Shown in pieces: positions 10,825 through 22,644 of a stretch of DNA of 64,000 nucleotides (within the stretch, counting starts at the first letter, position 1; each line of letters starts with the position of its first letter). The stretch comes from Entrophospora sp. SA101. Its lineage: Eukaryota > Glomeromycota > Glomeromycetes > Entrophosporales > Entrophosporaceae. The notes beneath the pieces are model-generated. The model did not search any database. It was not told the DNA's origin and saw nothing but the letters and a program-made list of their open reading frames with translations. Made by a program: the position numbers and the translations under genes. Location of the stretch: the NCBI GenBank assembly GCA_958430865.1, contig CAUDNR010001147.1, forward strand, positions 24,424 to 88,423, read 5' to 3'.

Positions 10825-13800
10825 ATGAAAAGATGTGAAAGTAACAATAATGAACAACAATCTTCTAGAGAAAGAAAACGGGCCAAAAAATTTTCTCAAA
10901 GGAATATTGAAACCTTTGGAGAAGGCTCAACAAAAGGTAGCTCAAAAATGTTGACATTGTTTTATATATAAGAAATTTTTTAATGATATGTAAAATTTTG
11001 TATGTATATGTATATAGCTCCCACTTATACGCCAAAGATAATTGATGTGCTGGATTTTGCTGAAGTATTTGATAATGATATTAATTAATTCATTGATCAA
11101 TTGAATAATTGATCTAAAATTTATTACAATTTCAAAAAATCAGGCTCGAGCTTTTGAGATAAATGCTATGAATAATGCTTTAGAACGTTCAAGGTTTTTA
11201 TCATTCACATATAATTAATAAAAAAATCATAATAAACCCTATATTTTCTAAAACATTTTTTTCTTAAATAGTCAGGCGAAAAATTCAAAAGTTTCACAAA
11301 CACTTCCAAGACATCTTAGACGTCGAGCAGCGAGCCATAATGTTAAACGATTACCAGCTCGTCTTAGACAAAAAGCCACCGAGGAGGTTTGCTACTAGCT
11401 ATATTACATATGCATTTATTATATATTTGACATTAATTATTATTGATTTAGATGGAACATGATAATACTGTTCAAAAAAAAACTAGCGGACATAAAAAAA
11501 GATATTCAGGTACAATCGCTGAAGAATATAAGCGAAGAAAAGGTATTTAAAATATTCAATATCTATTATTTTTTAGGACTCAAAAATGATTATTTATGTC
11601 TTTTTTTTTGTTAATGTTGTTTTATTGCTATCTTAGCTAATAAAAAATGGCTAGAAACACATATATGGCACGCTAAAAGAATGAAGATGATTAATATTTG
11701 GGGTTACAAATTGGTTAATAAAATAGTTAATCATTTTTCCATTGAGAAATAAATGTTATCAATTTAATAATATATATATTTATTTTTCAAAAAAAGGCAG
11801 AACATCCAAATGAGAAAAGTGTAAGATCTTCATTTCGAGCAAGCGAACATTTATCCATTATTCAAGATGTATCATATTTCGAATGGTTAAGTTTATCAGG
11901 ATCAGAAGCTAATATCGTAAAACTTATGAATTCTGTAACAGACCCAACTTTGCCATCAATTGGAAGCCAGAGGTATTTGTATTCTCCTTTCCTTCTTATC
12001 ATTTATTAATAGAGTTAAGTTTTGGTATACTGATTATATATTAACAACAAAACTTTTAAAGATATTTGAATGGGAAAAGACAATGCTTTACCTATTTGTA
12101 TTCATTTTTGAAATATCCATCTCATCTCATTGCACCAATAAATCTAATTTGGAAACCTTTACAAGATTTTAATCAAAGAACAACAAGACATATTCTTATT
12201 TGGATACATCCTTGTGTTTTTCAAGAAGCAATTGGTACTTTGGAGAGTGCGATCAAGAAATTAGAATTAAATCAAGGTAAACTAAACCAAACTAAAAACG
12301 GTTAATGATTTTTCATTGAAGATTTTTAATGAAAATAATTTTTCTTCAACAGATTTAATTATTGAAAATCTTCAAGATGAATTTTTAATTTTCGAATTAA
12401 CTGGTCCAAGATCAACTGCTTTACTGCAAACAGTATTGGATGTTTATGATGGAAATGATGATAATGGTAACGGTACAAACATGTCTATTGATAAAAATCA
12501 ACGAATAGTACCCTATGTCAATAAAGATGCTCATAATGTGAATATAAACCTTTACACTATTATATAAATATATTAAAGCTGATTGTGCTTAACTATACTT
12601 TATCAATTTTAAGACTTGGAAATCTTTAAGTAATTTACGTAGTGCAACTTCTTTACCCCCAGGAATAGTTTTAGGCTTAACTGTGATAGATCCACGATTA
12701 AAGTTAGTATAGATCATAATTATTTCAAAAGTGATCAAATCATGTCAATTTATTTATTTTTAATAGATTTCCAAAAAAAGTACCATCACGTTCAGATACT
12801 ATTTCTATTGATTCTGAAAATGCAATTCAAAGAATTTTATTTGATTGGCCAGATAATGTTGCATTTTCTGATATATGGAACAATGATTTGCGAAAATCTT
12901 TACAAGAAATTAAAGTTTCAGAAGGTAACCTGAATAAAAGAAGAAGCAGGGTAAATAAGCACCTATTTCAGTAGTTACTTATATTATTATTTTATATTTG
13001 TTTATAACTTTTTTTAATAAATAAATACATAGTTACTTGTACCAGGTCAAAAATTACAATTGACTTCAAATGATGCGCTGATTCCAATTTTATTGATTCA
13101 AAGAGATTCAATGATTAAAGCAACGTCAATAAAAGGCAAATCTTCAGAATATATTGGTGGATGGAATATAATTATGCCATCTGGTTGGGGAATGGATTTC
13201 TGGAAAAGTTTTGTATTTGCTGGTGCATGGGTTGGTGGTAAATAAACGCACACACATATATTAAAATGTAAATACTGATGGTTTGGATATTATACTTACA
13301 TATTGGTTTTTGATGATTTTTGTATAGGACTCAGAGAACGTCATAATAATCATTTTGAGAATGGATTAATATGTTTCCCATATGATTATCCTGGCACTAA
13401 ATCATATGAAGAATATTCTAAACAACAAAAATTGTTATTAGAATCGGAACATAACAAAAGACCATCAGCAAAGCGCCCAAATTACAAAAAACTTTTTGTT
13501 GAATCACCATTTGAACCACCATTTTATCAGTTAACAGGACATGTCACAAAAAATCTTGCTGATGTTAACAATGATAATAAAAAGGTCGAAGAGGAAGAGG
13601 AAGAGGAGGAAATAGATACTCAAAAGCCTTTGTTATTTCATGGGTTGAAAAATATTAAACTATTAGAAAAGTTTCATTCTTCAACTAATAATTCTTTTAA
13701 AAACACTTTTATAAGCCAAATAAAAAACTCATACAAAGAAAAAAATGTTTGCTTAGTAGATGATTTATCATTTGATTTAGATAGATTCATTGTATGTGTT

Positions 13801-14346
13801 AGTTTAAATTTATTAGGTAAAGGAGTACCGGGTTATAATGCTATAATTTATAAGGCTAGTCAAGAAATATATGATCATTGGTCTGATTTGTTGAAGAATA
13901 AAAAGATATATGATGAAATGGATTTTTTTAATGGGGAGATGAACTATGGAAGTAATATCAAAAAAGTAAATGATTTTTTAATTTGTCTTTTTTTTTGTAT
14001 AAAAACAATAATGAAGTGATAATAACAATTAAATAAATGTAGGATCATAATTTACTACCTAAACCATCTGAAATTATTGGATATGTTACCACTGGAAAGT
14101 TTTCGTTTTCTCAAGGCCACGGGTTTGCAATTGGGTGTTGTTCTTTAATTAAAATACTTGAGCTTCTAAGACAACAAAAAAGGTGAATTTTGTGTATATT
14201 TATTCAAGAGAGGAAAAAAACAGTTTTTAATAATAATTGTTTATTTTTTTATATTTAGTGAAAAAAGAACAATAAAAAATTTTGTATTGGTAAGAAAGAT
14301 AACAAGTCTGATTTGTCAACCTGCAACTTTAGAACTTATCTCATAA
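10825..14346 (+). CDS. POP1: RNase P/MRP protein subunit POP1
   Basis: A gene of about 14 short exons encodes the large POP1 subunit of nuclear RNase P and RNase MRP, which process tRNA 5' leaders and pre-rRNA. The N-terminal POP1 signature is clear: [14 protein letters not shown], then [35 protein letters not shown] and [14 protein letters not shown]. The middle shows [10 protein letters not shown] and a loop near [16 protein letters not shown], typical of the POPLD region, followed by [15 protein letters not shown]. The C-terminus contains [21 protein letters not shown], as in other POP1 proteins, and stops at 14344-14346. Exon 1 is 10825-10936; later splice sites follow GT-AG and keep frame. 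An Asp/Glu-rich insert around 13580-13620 is lineage specific. No break was found, so it is expected to be functional. Confidence 0.93.
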
Positions 14347-14690
14347 TGAGGTTATATTACCTTTATGCTTCATTATATTTACTAGTTGGTTGATGATTAG
14401 AACTTTAGAATAAATAAATTGAAATCATTATAATACACATGTAGGTAATGTAAATTGATTTTTGTAATTCTTATTATTACCATTACTACCATTATTATAA
14501 TCACATTGATAAATTTCAAAATATATATTATCCAAATGGTGCAATCTTGCTTGTTTTAAAATTTACATGAAAAGAATCTATCTTTGTATAAATCCTAAAA
14601 AAATTTTTTTTTGATTAATTTAAACAAATAATAATCAAATCTCCTTTTCAACTTCGTTTACTAAACTTGTGAAAAAACCTACAAGCCAAT
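14347..14690. other. 3' spacer of POP1
   Basis: A/T-rich, with (TTA) and (TTAC) runs. No gene is supported. Confidence 0.4.
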
Positions 14691-15250
14691 TTTGTATTTA
14701 ATTAATTGCCATAATATCTTTTTTCAGCCTTTTATTAGCTTCTTCCAATTCTTTCAATCTTTTTGATGGGTTGCCATTTTTAAAATGTAAAAATTTTAAA
14801 TTTTTTTTGTAGAAAAATACATAATAGTTTATAGGAAAAAAAAAATCAAAACTACAAGTTAAAAAATGTCAGAGCACTTGCATTGGGGGAAAATACTCGG
14901 ACCAAAGCCATTGTGAGTATTACCTGTTCTTTGGGCACTCCAACAAAAATCCAACTTCCACTTTATTACTACTTTTTTGATAACTATTATCAATAATATT
15001 ACCACTAATAATGTTTGTATCTCATTGTCATCAATCTCTATCTCTTCAAGCATAGTGGAAGTAGCAACTCCTTTTTCCACATCAATCAATTGGCAAATTT
15101 AAGCGGACTGGTTATGTTTTTATAATGTTCCAACATAAGACGGGATTATGTTGCTTATTTACCTTGTTTCAATGCCAATCAGAGAAAAACAAAGAATTAT
15201 TTAAAACACATCTTAAGTGTGTAGAGTTCATAAATTTTCATATGATATAT
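14691..15250. pseudogene. Fragmentary coding relics, possibly transposon derived
   Basis: On the minus strand at about 14730-14700 a coiled-coil piece (RLKELEEANKRLKKDI) reads up to a stop. Another minus piece, EKGVATSTMLEEIEIDDNE, lies at 15085-15020. On the plus strand near 15160-15250 a Cys/His-containing piece (NYLKHILS, THLKCVEF in two frames) faintly recalls a BED finger. None forms a continuous gene. I infer one or more decayed elements, but the identity is not established. Confidence 0.35.
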
Positions 15251-15955
15251 AGAAGAATAAACCTCTATATATGTTTTTTACTTTTTCTTTATTAAAAAGG
15301 ATTTTTACCATATTAATATGACCTCAATTATGATTTTCCGTGGTCCTACTATCACTCATGAGCGTGCATTTAGAGAGAGAGATTTTATAAGCTCACTGTA
15401 AGCTTGGAAATGAGAAATGCATAAATTTAGATAGGTTGCACTTAGAGGGTTGATTGTACATTTATAATTCTTTAATAAAAATACAAATGAATGAAAATGG
15501 TTGAAGAAAGGCATTAATGTCACTAAAAAAATTTTTATATATTTTAGAAGTGTTGCTTTATTGTATTAAAAATATTATCATTTAATTAAGATTTTCTTTT
15601 TTACCAGATAACAATAATAAAATGTATAAAATAAATAGCAAGGATGCTAAAAATCACGGTGTTCCCCAAGACAGAAATGTGGTTTTTTTCTTTTAATTTT
15701 GCTAATATAAATATATAGTTTTTTATGCAATCAAATAATTATTATATACGTATATAATGTGTAATTTTATATTGTATTTATTGGCCAATAAAATTATTTC
15801 TAAACGTGAAAGGGAAAGTTCTAAATTCGTACTAGTAGTAACTTCACGCGACATTATCACGTGATAATTTAGCCAATCAGAGTGGAGTGTCGTGCGTGTG
15901 AATACGAAATTGCTTTTGATTAGCTAATTTTAATGAAACGAATCATAGATAAATA
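15251..15955. other. Spacer left of the hAT element
   Basis: No gene is visible. The block 15805-15915 is less A/T-rich and contains tcacgtgat and ccaat words. It lies outside the inferred left end of the hAT element. Confidence 0.4.
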
Positions 15956-18547
15956 CAGTGTATAAAATTCAATGTGCGGAATGTGCGGGTTTTGATTACA
16001 CAAGAATCAACCAATAAACATTGGTAAAAATTTGTGCAAAAAATCCGTGTAACAAAAAAAATTAATATTTGTTTTAGGATGTGCGTAAATTTATATATCC
16101 GAACACCCGAGCTAAAAATAAACATAAAGCCGAAGCTTTATCTTTTTTTCCAAGAACAATTTCAGCTTGACATCTATCTATGACTGAATATGTACAATTT
16201 TTTTTAATAAATACTCTGGTTGAATAAATTAAATCAAAATTGATCAAATTAATTCATTAATATTAATTAATTCATATAAAAATGTTTAATAATCACAATT
16301 TACAACAATCAGAAAATGAACCAGAATATTTACATTCTAGAAAAAAAGTTAATAAAAAATGGTTTCTTCATTATACATGGTTAGAAACTGAAGTAATTAA
16401 TGAAAATACTATTCTTTTTTGTAAACTCTGTAGAAATAGAAATGGGAGTACACAATTTGCACTAGGCACAGAAAGTTTAAGACTGGATGGAATTAAGCGA
16501 CATTTAAATACCCATGAACATAAAGAATCAGAATTACAATTTCTTAACTCAGATAATAGTGAATCAAATAGTTCAGATACATTATCAGAGGCTTCCGACA
16601 ATGTATCTGAACTATTAGATAAAGAAAAATTATTCATTATTTCATTAATAAGAAATGTTTAATTTTTATCTAAACAAAATCTTTCCTTAAATACTTATCC
16701 TGATTTATGTAATTTAATATCACTACAAATTGAAAATAATGATGAATTGATAATTAGTGAGAGTATTTCTACTTTAAAACTTGCTTCTTTAGAAAAACCA
16801 TTACCATCTAGATCAAAATATGCAAGTTATAAAAATCCCATGGCTGGGTTTGATTTTTTAGATAGTATAGCCTTTGTGATAAAACAGTCATTGATTGAAG
16901 AATTAAATTCTTCATCTTATTGGAGCTTAATGATTGATGAAGCCAATAGTATTGATCATGATAAATATTTGGCAATTGTGGGAAAATACATTGCTAATAA
17001 TATGCCAATTATGAGATATTTGGGCATGATTAATCTAGACTCAACTGTTGGAGAAAACATTTATAACAATATCATGTCATTTTGTAACTTAAATGAGATA
17101 TCTTGTGACAATATAATTCATTTTGGAAGTGATGGTGCATCTAATATGACTGGTTATAAAAGTGGTGTTGCAGCAAGGTTTAAAAAAATCAATCCATTCA
17201 TGTCATCAAATCATTGTGTGTCACATAGGCTTCATTTAGCAGGAAAAGATGCTTCTAATAAAGTAATATATTTTCAAAAATATGAAAAGACATTACATAA
17301 TTTATATGGGTATTTTTCCAGATCACATAACAGGCAAGATATTTTAAAATTAATGCAGGTAATTATTCATTTTCTAAAATTATTTAAATACTTTGCTTTA
17401 TGAATTTTTTCATTTTATTAATTATTATATAAACATTAGGAAATTAATAATGAACCATCACTTAGAGTATTGAATTCATGTGACACTCGATGGCTATCAT
17501 TTTCAAATTCTGTAAATAACTTGCATCAAATTATGAACTCTGTACTTGCTGCTATAAATGATGATATGGAAAATGGTGATCAGCAATCAGAGGTTTTATT
17601 GAATCAATTAGATCAAGAATTTATTTCTGCAACAATGTTTCTTGCTGATTTAACAAATATTTTAAAAAAATTAATCAATATATTTCAATTAGAAAATCTA
17701 TCAATATCAAAATTTAAATTAACTCTTGACAACACAATTAAAGATATAATCTCTGAATTTATAGGTTATGAAGATATTCCACCAAATTATGGCATAATAT
17801 TTAAAAAATATTTAGATGAATATAATCAGTCAGTACCTTTGTTTGTCAAAGAGTACTCATTGGCAATAATAGAAACAAGTTCAAATAGATTCCCTGGATC
17901 TGAATTATATTTCTCTTTTAATATTTTTGATCCAAAAGAACTTCCTGATAATGAGAGAGATTTAATTACATATGGAATAAATGAGATACAGTTACTAGAT
18001 AAATTTTATAGTGAAACTAAGTTTGTGAGTGATAATGAATTTTGTGGAATTATTGAAAAAGGAAGACTCATGGAAGAATGGAGCTTGGTGAAGCCTTATC
18101 TTCAATTTTACAAATACACAGAATTGGACTTTATTCAATTGTGGAAACGAATTTTAGATAATGATGAAGCTTTTTCTTTTAATTATCCAACAATAACAAT
18201 TATTATTAAAATAGCACTGATTGTGCCTCTTTCTAATGCTCAAGTAGAAAGAATATTCTTACAACAAACTTTAATAAAAAATAAATTAAGAAATAAAATG
18301 AATATTAATACATTGAGTAATCATTTAATGTTATTATTAAATGGACCAGAAATAGAAGATTTTGATTTTGAAAAGGCATATGAGTATTGGAGAAGTAAGA
18401 AAACAAGGATATAGATTTTAAAAAACTATATTAAATTTATTGTATTTTAAAATATACTTTTATAAATAAAATAATTATTATTATGTCCTTCAAAAATGTG
18501 CGCATCTAAATTTGGATATATTGTTACACGACGAAATTTATACACTG
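15956..18547 (+). mobile_element. hAT transposon with both ends
   Basis: The left end begins cagtgtataaaattcaatg at 15956. The right end, 18521-18547, ends ...aaatttatacactg; its reverse complement begins cagtgtataaatttcg. These match as terminal inverted repeats for about 13 bp and then diverge. A hAT transposase gene lies between them. The sequence just inside the left end has a repeated gtgcgg word. The two ends also match the two ends of a short element at 59828-59946 that has a perfect 8-bp target duplication, which independently supports the boundaries. Here the flanking 8-mers (gataaata and gccataag) do not match, so the insertion is old or the flank has changed. Confidence 0.75.
16282..18414 (+). 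pseudogene. hAT transposase, one intron, one in-frame stop
   Basis: Exons 16282-17358 and 17440-18414 join in phase through a GT-AG intron, giving 684 codons in one frame. The single defect I see is a TAA at 16660-16662. The protein has a BED-type finger (FCKLC ... IKRHLNTHEH, residues about 49-90), then hAT catalytic-domain blocks: YWSLMIDEANSIDHDKY, HFGSDGASNMTGYKSG, NHCVSHRLHLAGKDASN and NSCDTRWLSFSNS. The C-terminal dimerisation region is VPLSNAQVERIFLQQTLIKN. It resembles the hAT branch that gave rise to vertebrate ZNF862/C17orf113-like proteins. The stop separates the DNA-binding finger from the catalytic part, so the copy is probably inactive unless a second start or an unusual splice is used. 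Confidence 0.85.
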
Positions 18548-18910
18548 GCCATAAGTCTATTTTTTACAATTTAAATGATAATGTCAAAAGTCTTTTTTTT
18601 ACAATTCGCCAAAAGACCATTTTTTACAATTCAAAAAATCTTTTTGCAATTCATGCCAAAAGTCTATTTTTTACAATTTAAATGATAATGTCAAAAGTCT
18701 TTTTTTTACAATTCACCAAAAGACCATTTTTTACAATTCAAAAATTATTTTTACAATTCACTCCATAAGTCTATTTTTTACAATTCTTTTTACAATTCAC
18801 GCCAAAAGTCCATTTTTTAAAATTTATGTCAAAAGCCTTTTTGCAATTTGTCAAAGGTCCATTTTTTTTTATACAATTCAAAAAAAACCATTTGCAATTC
18901 GCCAAAAGAC
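18548..18910. repeat. Tandem array, 107-bp unit with ttttttacaattc sub-repeat
   Basis: Two nearly identical units start at agtctatttttt, at 18554 and 18661, giving a period of 107 bp. Each contains several shorter copies of the word ttttttacaattc(g/a)ccaaaagaccat. The array continues, more degenerate, to about 18910. It starts within a few bases of the right end of the hAT element. Confidence 0.85.
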
Positions 18911-19302
18911 CATCTGTTAATATTAATTAAGTTTATTTGAGGTCAAAACCACTTCGCCATATTGGGATATTTTAATATCCGTTTTTGTCATTTTCATTTG
19001 CCTTCCTTCATTCCTATTGGTCAATTTAGTGATTGGCAAAACAAAAATAATCATCAACATTAAATATGGACAATGACTAGATACATAGGAAGTAATACCC
19101 TTAAAGAAAATTTATATGTAGTAAAAATTTTCAAAGAAAATTAGTTTTGACAATAATATTTTGTGTTACATCTATTTTGGAACCGGTTCGGTTCAGTTCA
19201 GTTCTATTGTAACCGGTTCCATGGAACCAGAACCGAACCTAACCGAACTGCCCCATCCCTAGATCTGATTGTGCAAAATAAAAAATAAATAAATTCACCT
19301 AA

Positions 19303-19336
<34 letters not shown>

Positions 19337-19542
19337 GATTTGGCATATGATTTAAAGAAGATTTTTAATTTTTTATACAAAAAAAATAATACAAAAAAAA
19401 ATCTATTAGTGATCTAAATTAAAAGGGAAAAAAAAATCTGTTATACACAGATCACCCACATTTGCATAGGGTATACTTTACCCATCCTTTTTAACTGTTA
19501 ATGATGCCAATTGAAAGTAAGAACTTACAAGAATTATATGTA
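18911..19542. other. Spacer between the hAT array and the Tc1 element
   Basis: No gene is seen. Around 19178-19252 there is a block rich in ggttcggttc and accggttcc words with local palindromes. A (TAA)n microsatellite follows at 19303-19336. Confidence 0.5.
19303..19336. repeat. (TAA)n microsatellite
   Basis: About eleven uninterrupted aat/taa units. Confidence 0.9.
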
Positions 19543-19925
19543 CAGTCACTGGAAAAAAGTATTGCTTCACCTGATGATCGGTGAAAATAAATAAATAACT
19601 CCGGTGATATAAAAAGTCATTATTTTACTAATCAAGTCGATGTTGTGTAATAACAAAAAAATTTTTTTCATAACGAATTCTATAACATACTCAAGTTCCA
19701 CAAGATTCAATTAATTATTGGTAATTTTATAATCTTTAAAAGACAAAAAAAAAATTTCCGGAAATTTTCCAAAAAACTTTAGATTAGAGCCAACTTTAGA
19801 TGTCATGTTTTAACACATTTTGGGAGCTTAGTAAATGTTGTTTCTTTTATCTTCAAAGGGATACTTATAAAACCTCGCAATTAATTGTCAAATACTGGTC
19901 AAGAATCGAATTGAAACGTAAAAAT
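19543..19925 (+). repeat. Tc1 left terminal inverted repeat
   Basis: This is the reverse complement of 21189-21570, apart from scattered substitutions such as gatgatcggtg against gatgattggtg. It contains internal landmarks, tccggaaattttcc and ttgtcaaatactggtcaag, that would carry promoter and transposase binding sites. The length is unusual for the superfamily. Confidence 0.9.
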
Positions 19926-20027
19926 GACTAAAAAAAATAAATGTGTTACATTTAAAATTTTTTTTTCACAAAATATTGTTATTCGTTTTAACGTTTTTTT
20001 AACTCTTATTTTTTAATCAACAACACA

Positions 20028-21083
20028 ATGACTCTTACAGAAACAAATACACAGAATACTGAAAACACTGAATTAACTGACTTTGAAAGAGGAAGAATAA
20101 TTGGTCGTTGGGAAGCTGGTCAAACAACTCGAGAAATAGCAAATGCCATTGGTCGTACTCAAACACAAGTACAGCGTGCAATAAAAGCATATCGCGAAAA
20201 AGGTCAAATTACTGTTTTATCTAGAAGTGGAAGACCAAAAAGTTTAACGGATCGAGACTCTAGGACTTTAAAAAGAATTGTCATAAAAAATCGTTTTACT
20301 CCTGCTAGAGAGATAACTAACATATTAAATGAAATCACAGACAATCCTATTTGTGATCAAACAGTTCGTAGCTATCTCCATGGAGAAGGATATTATAGTC
20401 GAGCTGCATTGAGAAAACCCTTTGTTTCTGAAGTTAATCGAAAAAAACGATTTAGTTGGTGCAGAGAAAGAAAAAATTGGAACATTAATGATTGGAATAA
20501 TATTATTTGGAGTGATGAATCAAAATTCAACTTGTATCATTCTGATGGATGGCAGAGAGTTTGGAGAATGCCAAAAGAAAAGTATGATGTTGACTGTCTT
20601 ATTCCTACTTTTAAACATGGTGGAGGAGGAATAATGGTGTGGGGTTGTTTCGTGAACAATCAACCAGGACCCTTGGTAATAATAGAAGGTAAAATAACTG
20701 GTAAAAGATATCAAGAGCTTTTAGAAAATTCTTTATTGCCTTTTATGAATGAATTAGGAACTGATTTAAATATATTTCAAGATGATAATGCACCAGTTCA
20801 TACTGCAAAGGCAGTGCTTAAATGGAAAGAAGATAATTTAATTTCTTCTCTTCCTTGGCCTGCTCAGAGTCCTGATCTCAACCCAATTGAACATGTTTGG
20901 GATTATTTAGAAAAGGCAGTTCATAATCGAAAACCACATCCAAAAAATATTGAAGGATTATCTATTTATTTAAATGAAGAGTGGGAGAAGCTTGACCGTA
21001 ATTTTTTACAAAATTTAGTTAATTCTATGCCAAGAAGAGTTGCAGCTGTAATTAATTCTAAAGGAAACCCGACAAAATACTAA
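20028..21083 (+). CDS. Tc1/mariner transposase, DD34E, intact
   Basis: An uninterrupted 351-residue frame. The N-terminal 110 residues form paired helix-turn-helix domains (ELTDFERGRIIGRWEAG, TTREIANAIGRTQTQVQRAI, then RSGRPKSLTDRDSRTLKRIV). The catalytic triad is complete: D163 in IWSDESKFN, D253 in FQDDNAPVHT and E288 in SPDLNPIEHVW. Thirty-four residues separate the last two, which is the DD34E class of Tc1. The glycine-rich HGGGGIMVWGCF strand is also present. The enzyme cuts and pastes the element at TA sites in the nucleus. The ATG at 20028 is the first in frame and follows the left inverted repeat by about 100 bp. No defect is visible. Confidence 0.95.
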   Translation: MTLTETNTQNTENTELTDFERGRIIGRWEAGQTTREIANAIGRTQTQVQRAIKAYREKGQITVLSRSGRPKSLTDRDSRTLKRIVIKNRFTPAREITNILNEITDNPICDQTVRSYLHGEGYYSRAALRKPFVSEVNRKKRFSWCRERKNWNINDWNNIIWSDESKFNLYHSDGWQRVWRMPKEKYDVDCLIPTFKHGGGGIMVWGCFVNNQPGPLVIIEGKITGKRYQELLENSLLPFMNELGTDLNIFQDDNAPVHTAKAVLKWKEDNLISSLPWPAQSPDLNPIEHVWDYLEKAVHNRKPHPKNIEGLSIYLNEEWEKLDRNFLQNLVNSMPRRVAAVINSKGNPTKY

Positions 21084-21188
21084 TAAATAACCAAATTCTC
21101 TATCTTTTTTTGATTCTTTTAGTGTATATTTTATAACGAGTTAATATGTAAAATATTGTGCAAATAGCTAGTAAACTTTTTAAAAATT

Positions 21189-21570
21189 ATTTTTACGTTT
21201 CAGTTCGATACTTGACCAATATTTGACAATTAATTGCGAGGTTTTATAAGTATCCCTTTGAAGACAAAAGAAACAACATTTAATAAGCTTTCAAAATGTG
21301 TTAAAACATGACATCTAAAGTTGGCTCTAATCTAAATTTTTTGGAAAATTTCCGGAAATTTTTTTTTTGTCTTTTAAAAATTATAAAATTACCAATAATT
21401 AATTGAATCTTGTGGAATTTGAGTATGTTATAGAATTCATTATGAAAAAGATTTTTTTGTTATTACACAACATCGACTTGGTTAGTAAAATAATGACTTT
21501 TTATATCACAGGAGTTATTCAATTATTTTCACCAATCATCAGGTGAAGCGATACTTTTTTCCAGTAACTG
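21189..21570 (-). repeat. Tc1 right terminal inverted repeat
   Basis: The inverted partner of 19543-19925. It begins about 105 bp after the transposase stop codon and ends at the TA duplication. Confidence 0.9.
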
Positions 21571-21572
21571 TA

Positions 21573-22644
21573 TGTTTTATCTTCTTTTCAAATACTTTAT
21601 CTAATACTAAGAAACTATTAATAATTTCATTCAATTATTCATTGATTCATGAGAGATTAAATATCTTTATTACAAAACATTATTCACGCACACTCTCTTT
21701 CTTATTAAAACAACAAAGAAATTAATGTAAAATCGTGAAACGTACAATATCTTTAGCATCTTTTAATGTTTGTAACCAAAAATTAATTGATATTTTCAAA
21801 AGTAAATTTCTTTCTTCCTTTTTAAAATGAAAAAATCAAACCGTGTTCGAATTGTCTTTAGTGCCTGGGTTTGAGACACACATGGGCATATCAACAGAGC
21901 AACTTTTACATGCACACTAGTTATGTTAACTTGATTTTTTTGACATTGAAGTTAATTACGCGTAATAATAATAAATACGTAATAATATTAATAATAAAAT
22001 AAAATACAAAGAAAAAAAGAGAATGCTAAAATTCTTTATTGTTTAAATCACTAGAATCACGATGAATCAATCTATAGAGTTTATGTCAAAGTTTTTCTTT
22101 AAATCATGCAATTTTTATTCGTAGCTAGCATGAAAAGGGCATACATTAAGAAATAAATCAACAAGCCCAAGAAATTCAGCAACTAAAACAAGAATCATAT
22201 TTAGCCAATAAACCTTTACCAATATTATCAAGAGAAAATAACAAACTACAAAGAATTACAAAAATGATAAGTGAGAAAATTCACCTAAAAGAGAAACCAT
22301 TTCTTTTATTGATTATGATTTTTCTTCCCTCCTGGTAAATTTCATAGGTTATTTTCTCTTTTCTTGGACAGTTTTCAAGTATCTGTGTGTCATTTATTTT
22401 TAAAACATAATTTCTTTTTCAAAATACTTCTAATGGTGGGTTCCATAGTAGATCTGTTGTAAATATTAACATAGTAATAGCGATGACTAAATTTTGGTCC
22501 CTGTAATTTGCATGAAACAATGTTCACTTTGTTATAGCATGCCCTATGTGATATTCGAAATCAAAAATTAAAGATACTAGTCTTAAGTTGGTTAGTTAGT
22601 TCTTGATACATTAGGGATGCAGCAATGATCGACCTTTTTAAAAA
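21573..22644. other. Spacer with a small coding-like fragment
   Basis: Mostly A/T-rich. At 22155-22335 a plus-strand frame reads EINQQAQEIQQLKQESYLAN and continues through about 50 Lys/Gln-rich residues. This is coiled-coil-like, with a stop just upstream and no recognisable domain. It may be an upstream piece of the following Fanzor element, or an unrelated relic. Confidence 0.4.

Larger units (their letters stand above)
19543..21570 (+). mobile_element. Tc1/mariner transposon with very long inverted repeats
   Basis: A complete element of 2028 bp is flanked on both sides by the TA target dinucleotide (19541-19542 and 21571-21572). The ends read cagtcactggaaaaaagtat and, inverted, cagttactggaaaaaagtat. 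The inverted repeats extend about 383 bp on each side (19543-19925 and 21189-21570), with roughly five percent visible mismatches. A single transposase gene without introns lies between them. Structure, intact gene and TA flanks together indicate a relatively young and possibly still mobile copy. Confidence 0.92.

Noticed and set aside
16371..16637. 88-residue minus-strand frame
   Set aside because: Antisense of the hAT finger exon; the Ser-rich similarity comes from a local palindromic stretch encoding SSDTLSEASDNVSEL on both strands.
17359..17439. Gap in the hAT transposase read as a frameshift
   Set aside because: It has clean GT and AG ends, is 81 bp long, and restores the frame exactly at EINNEPSLRVLNSCDTRW, so it is an intron.
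18548..18910. CRISPR-like array
   Set aside because: The repeats are low complexity and nested, with no unique spacers of constant length, and the genome is eukaryotic.
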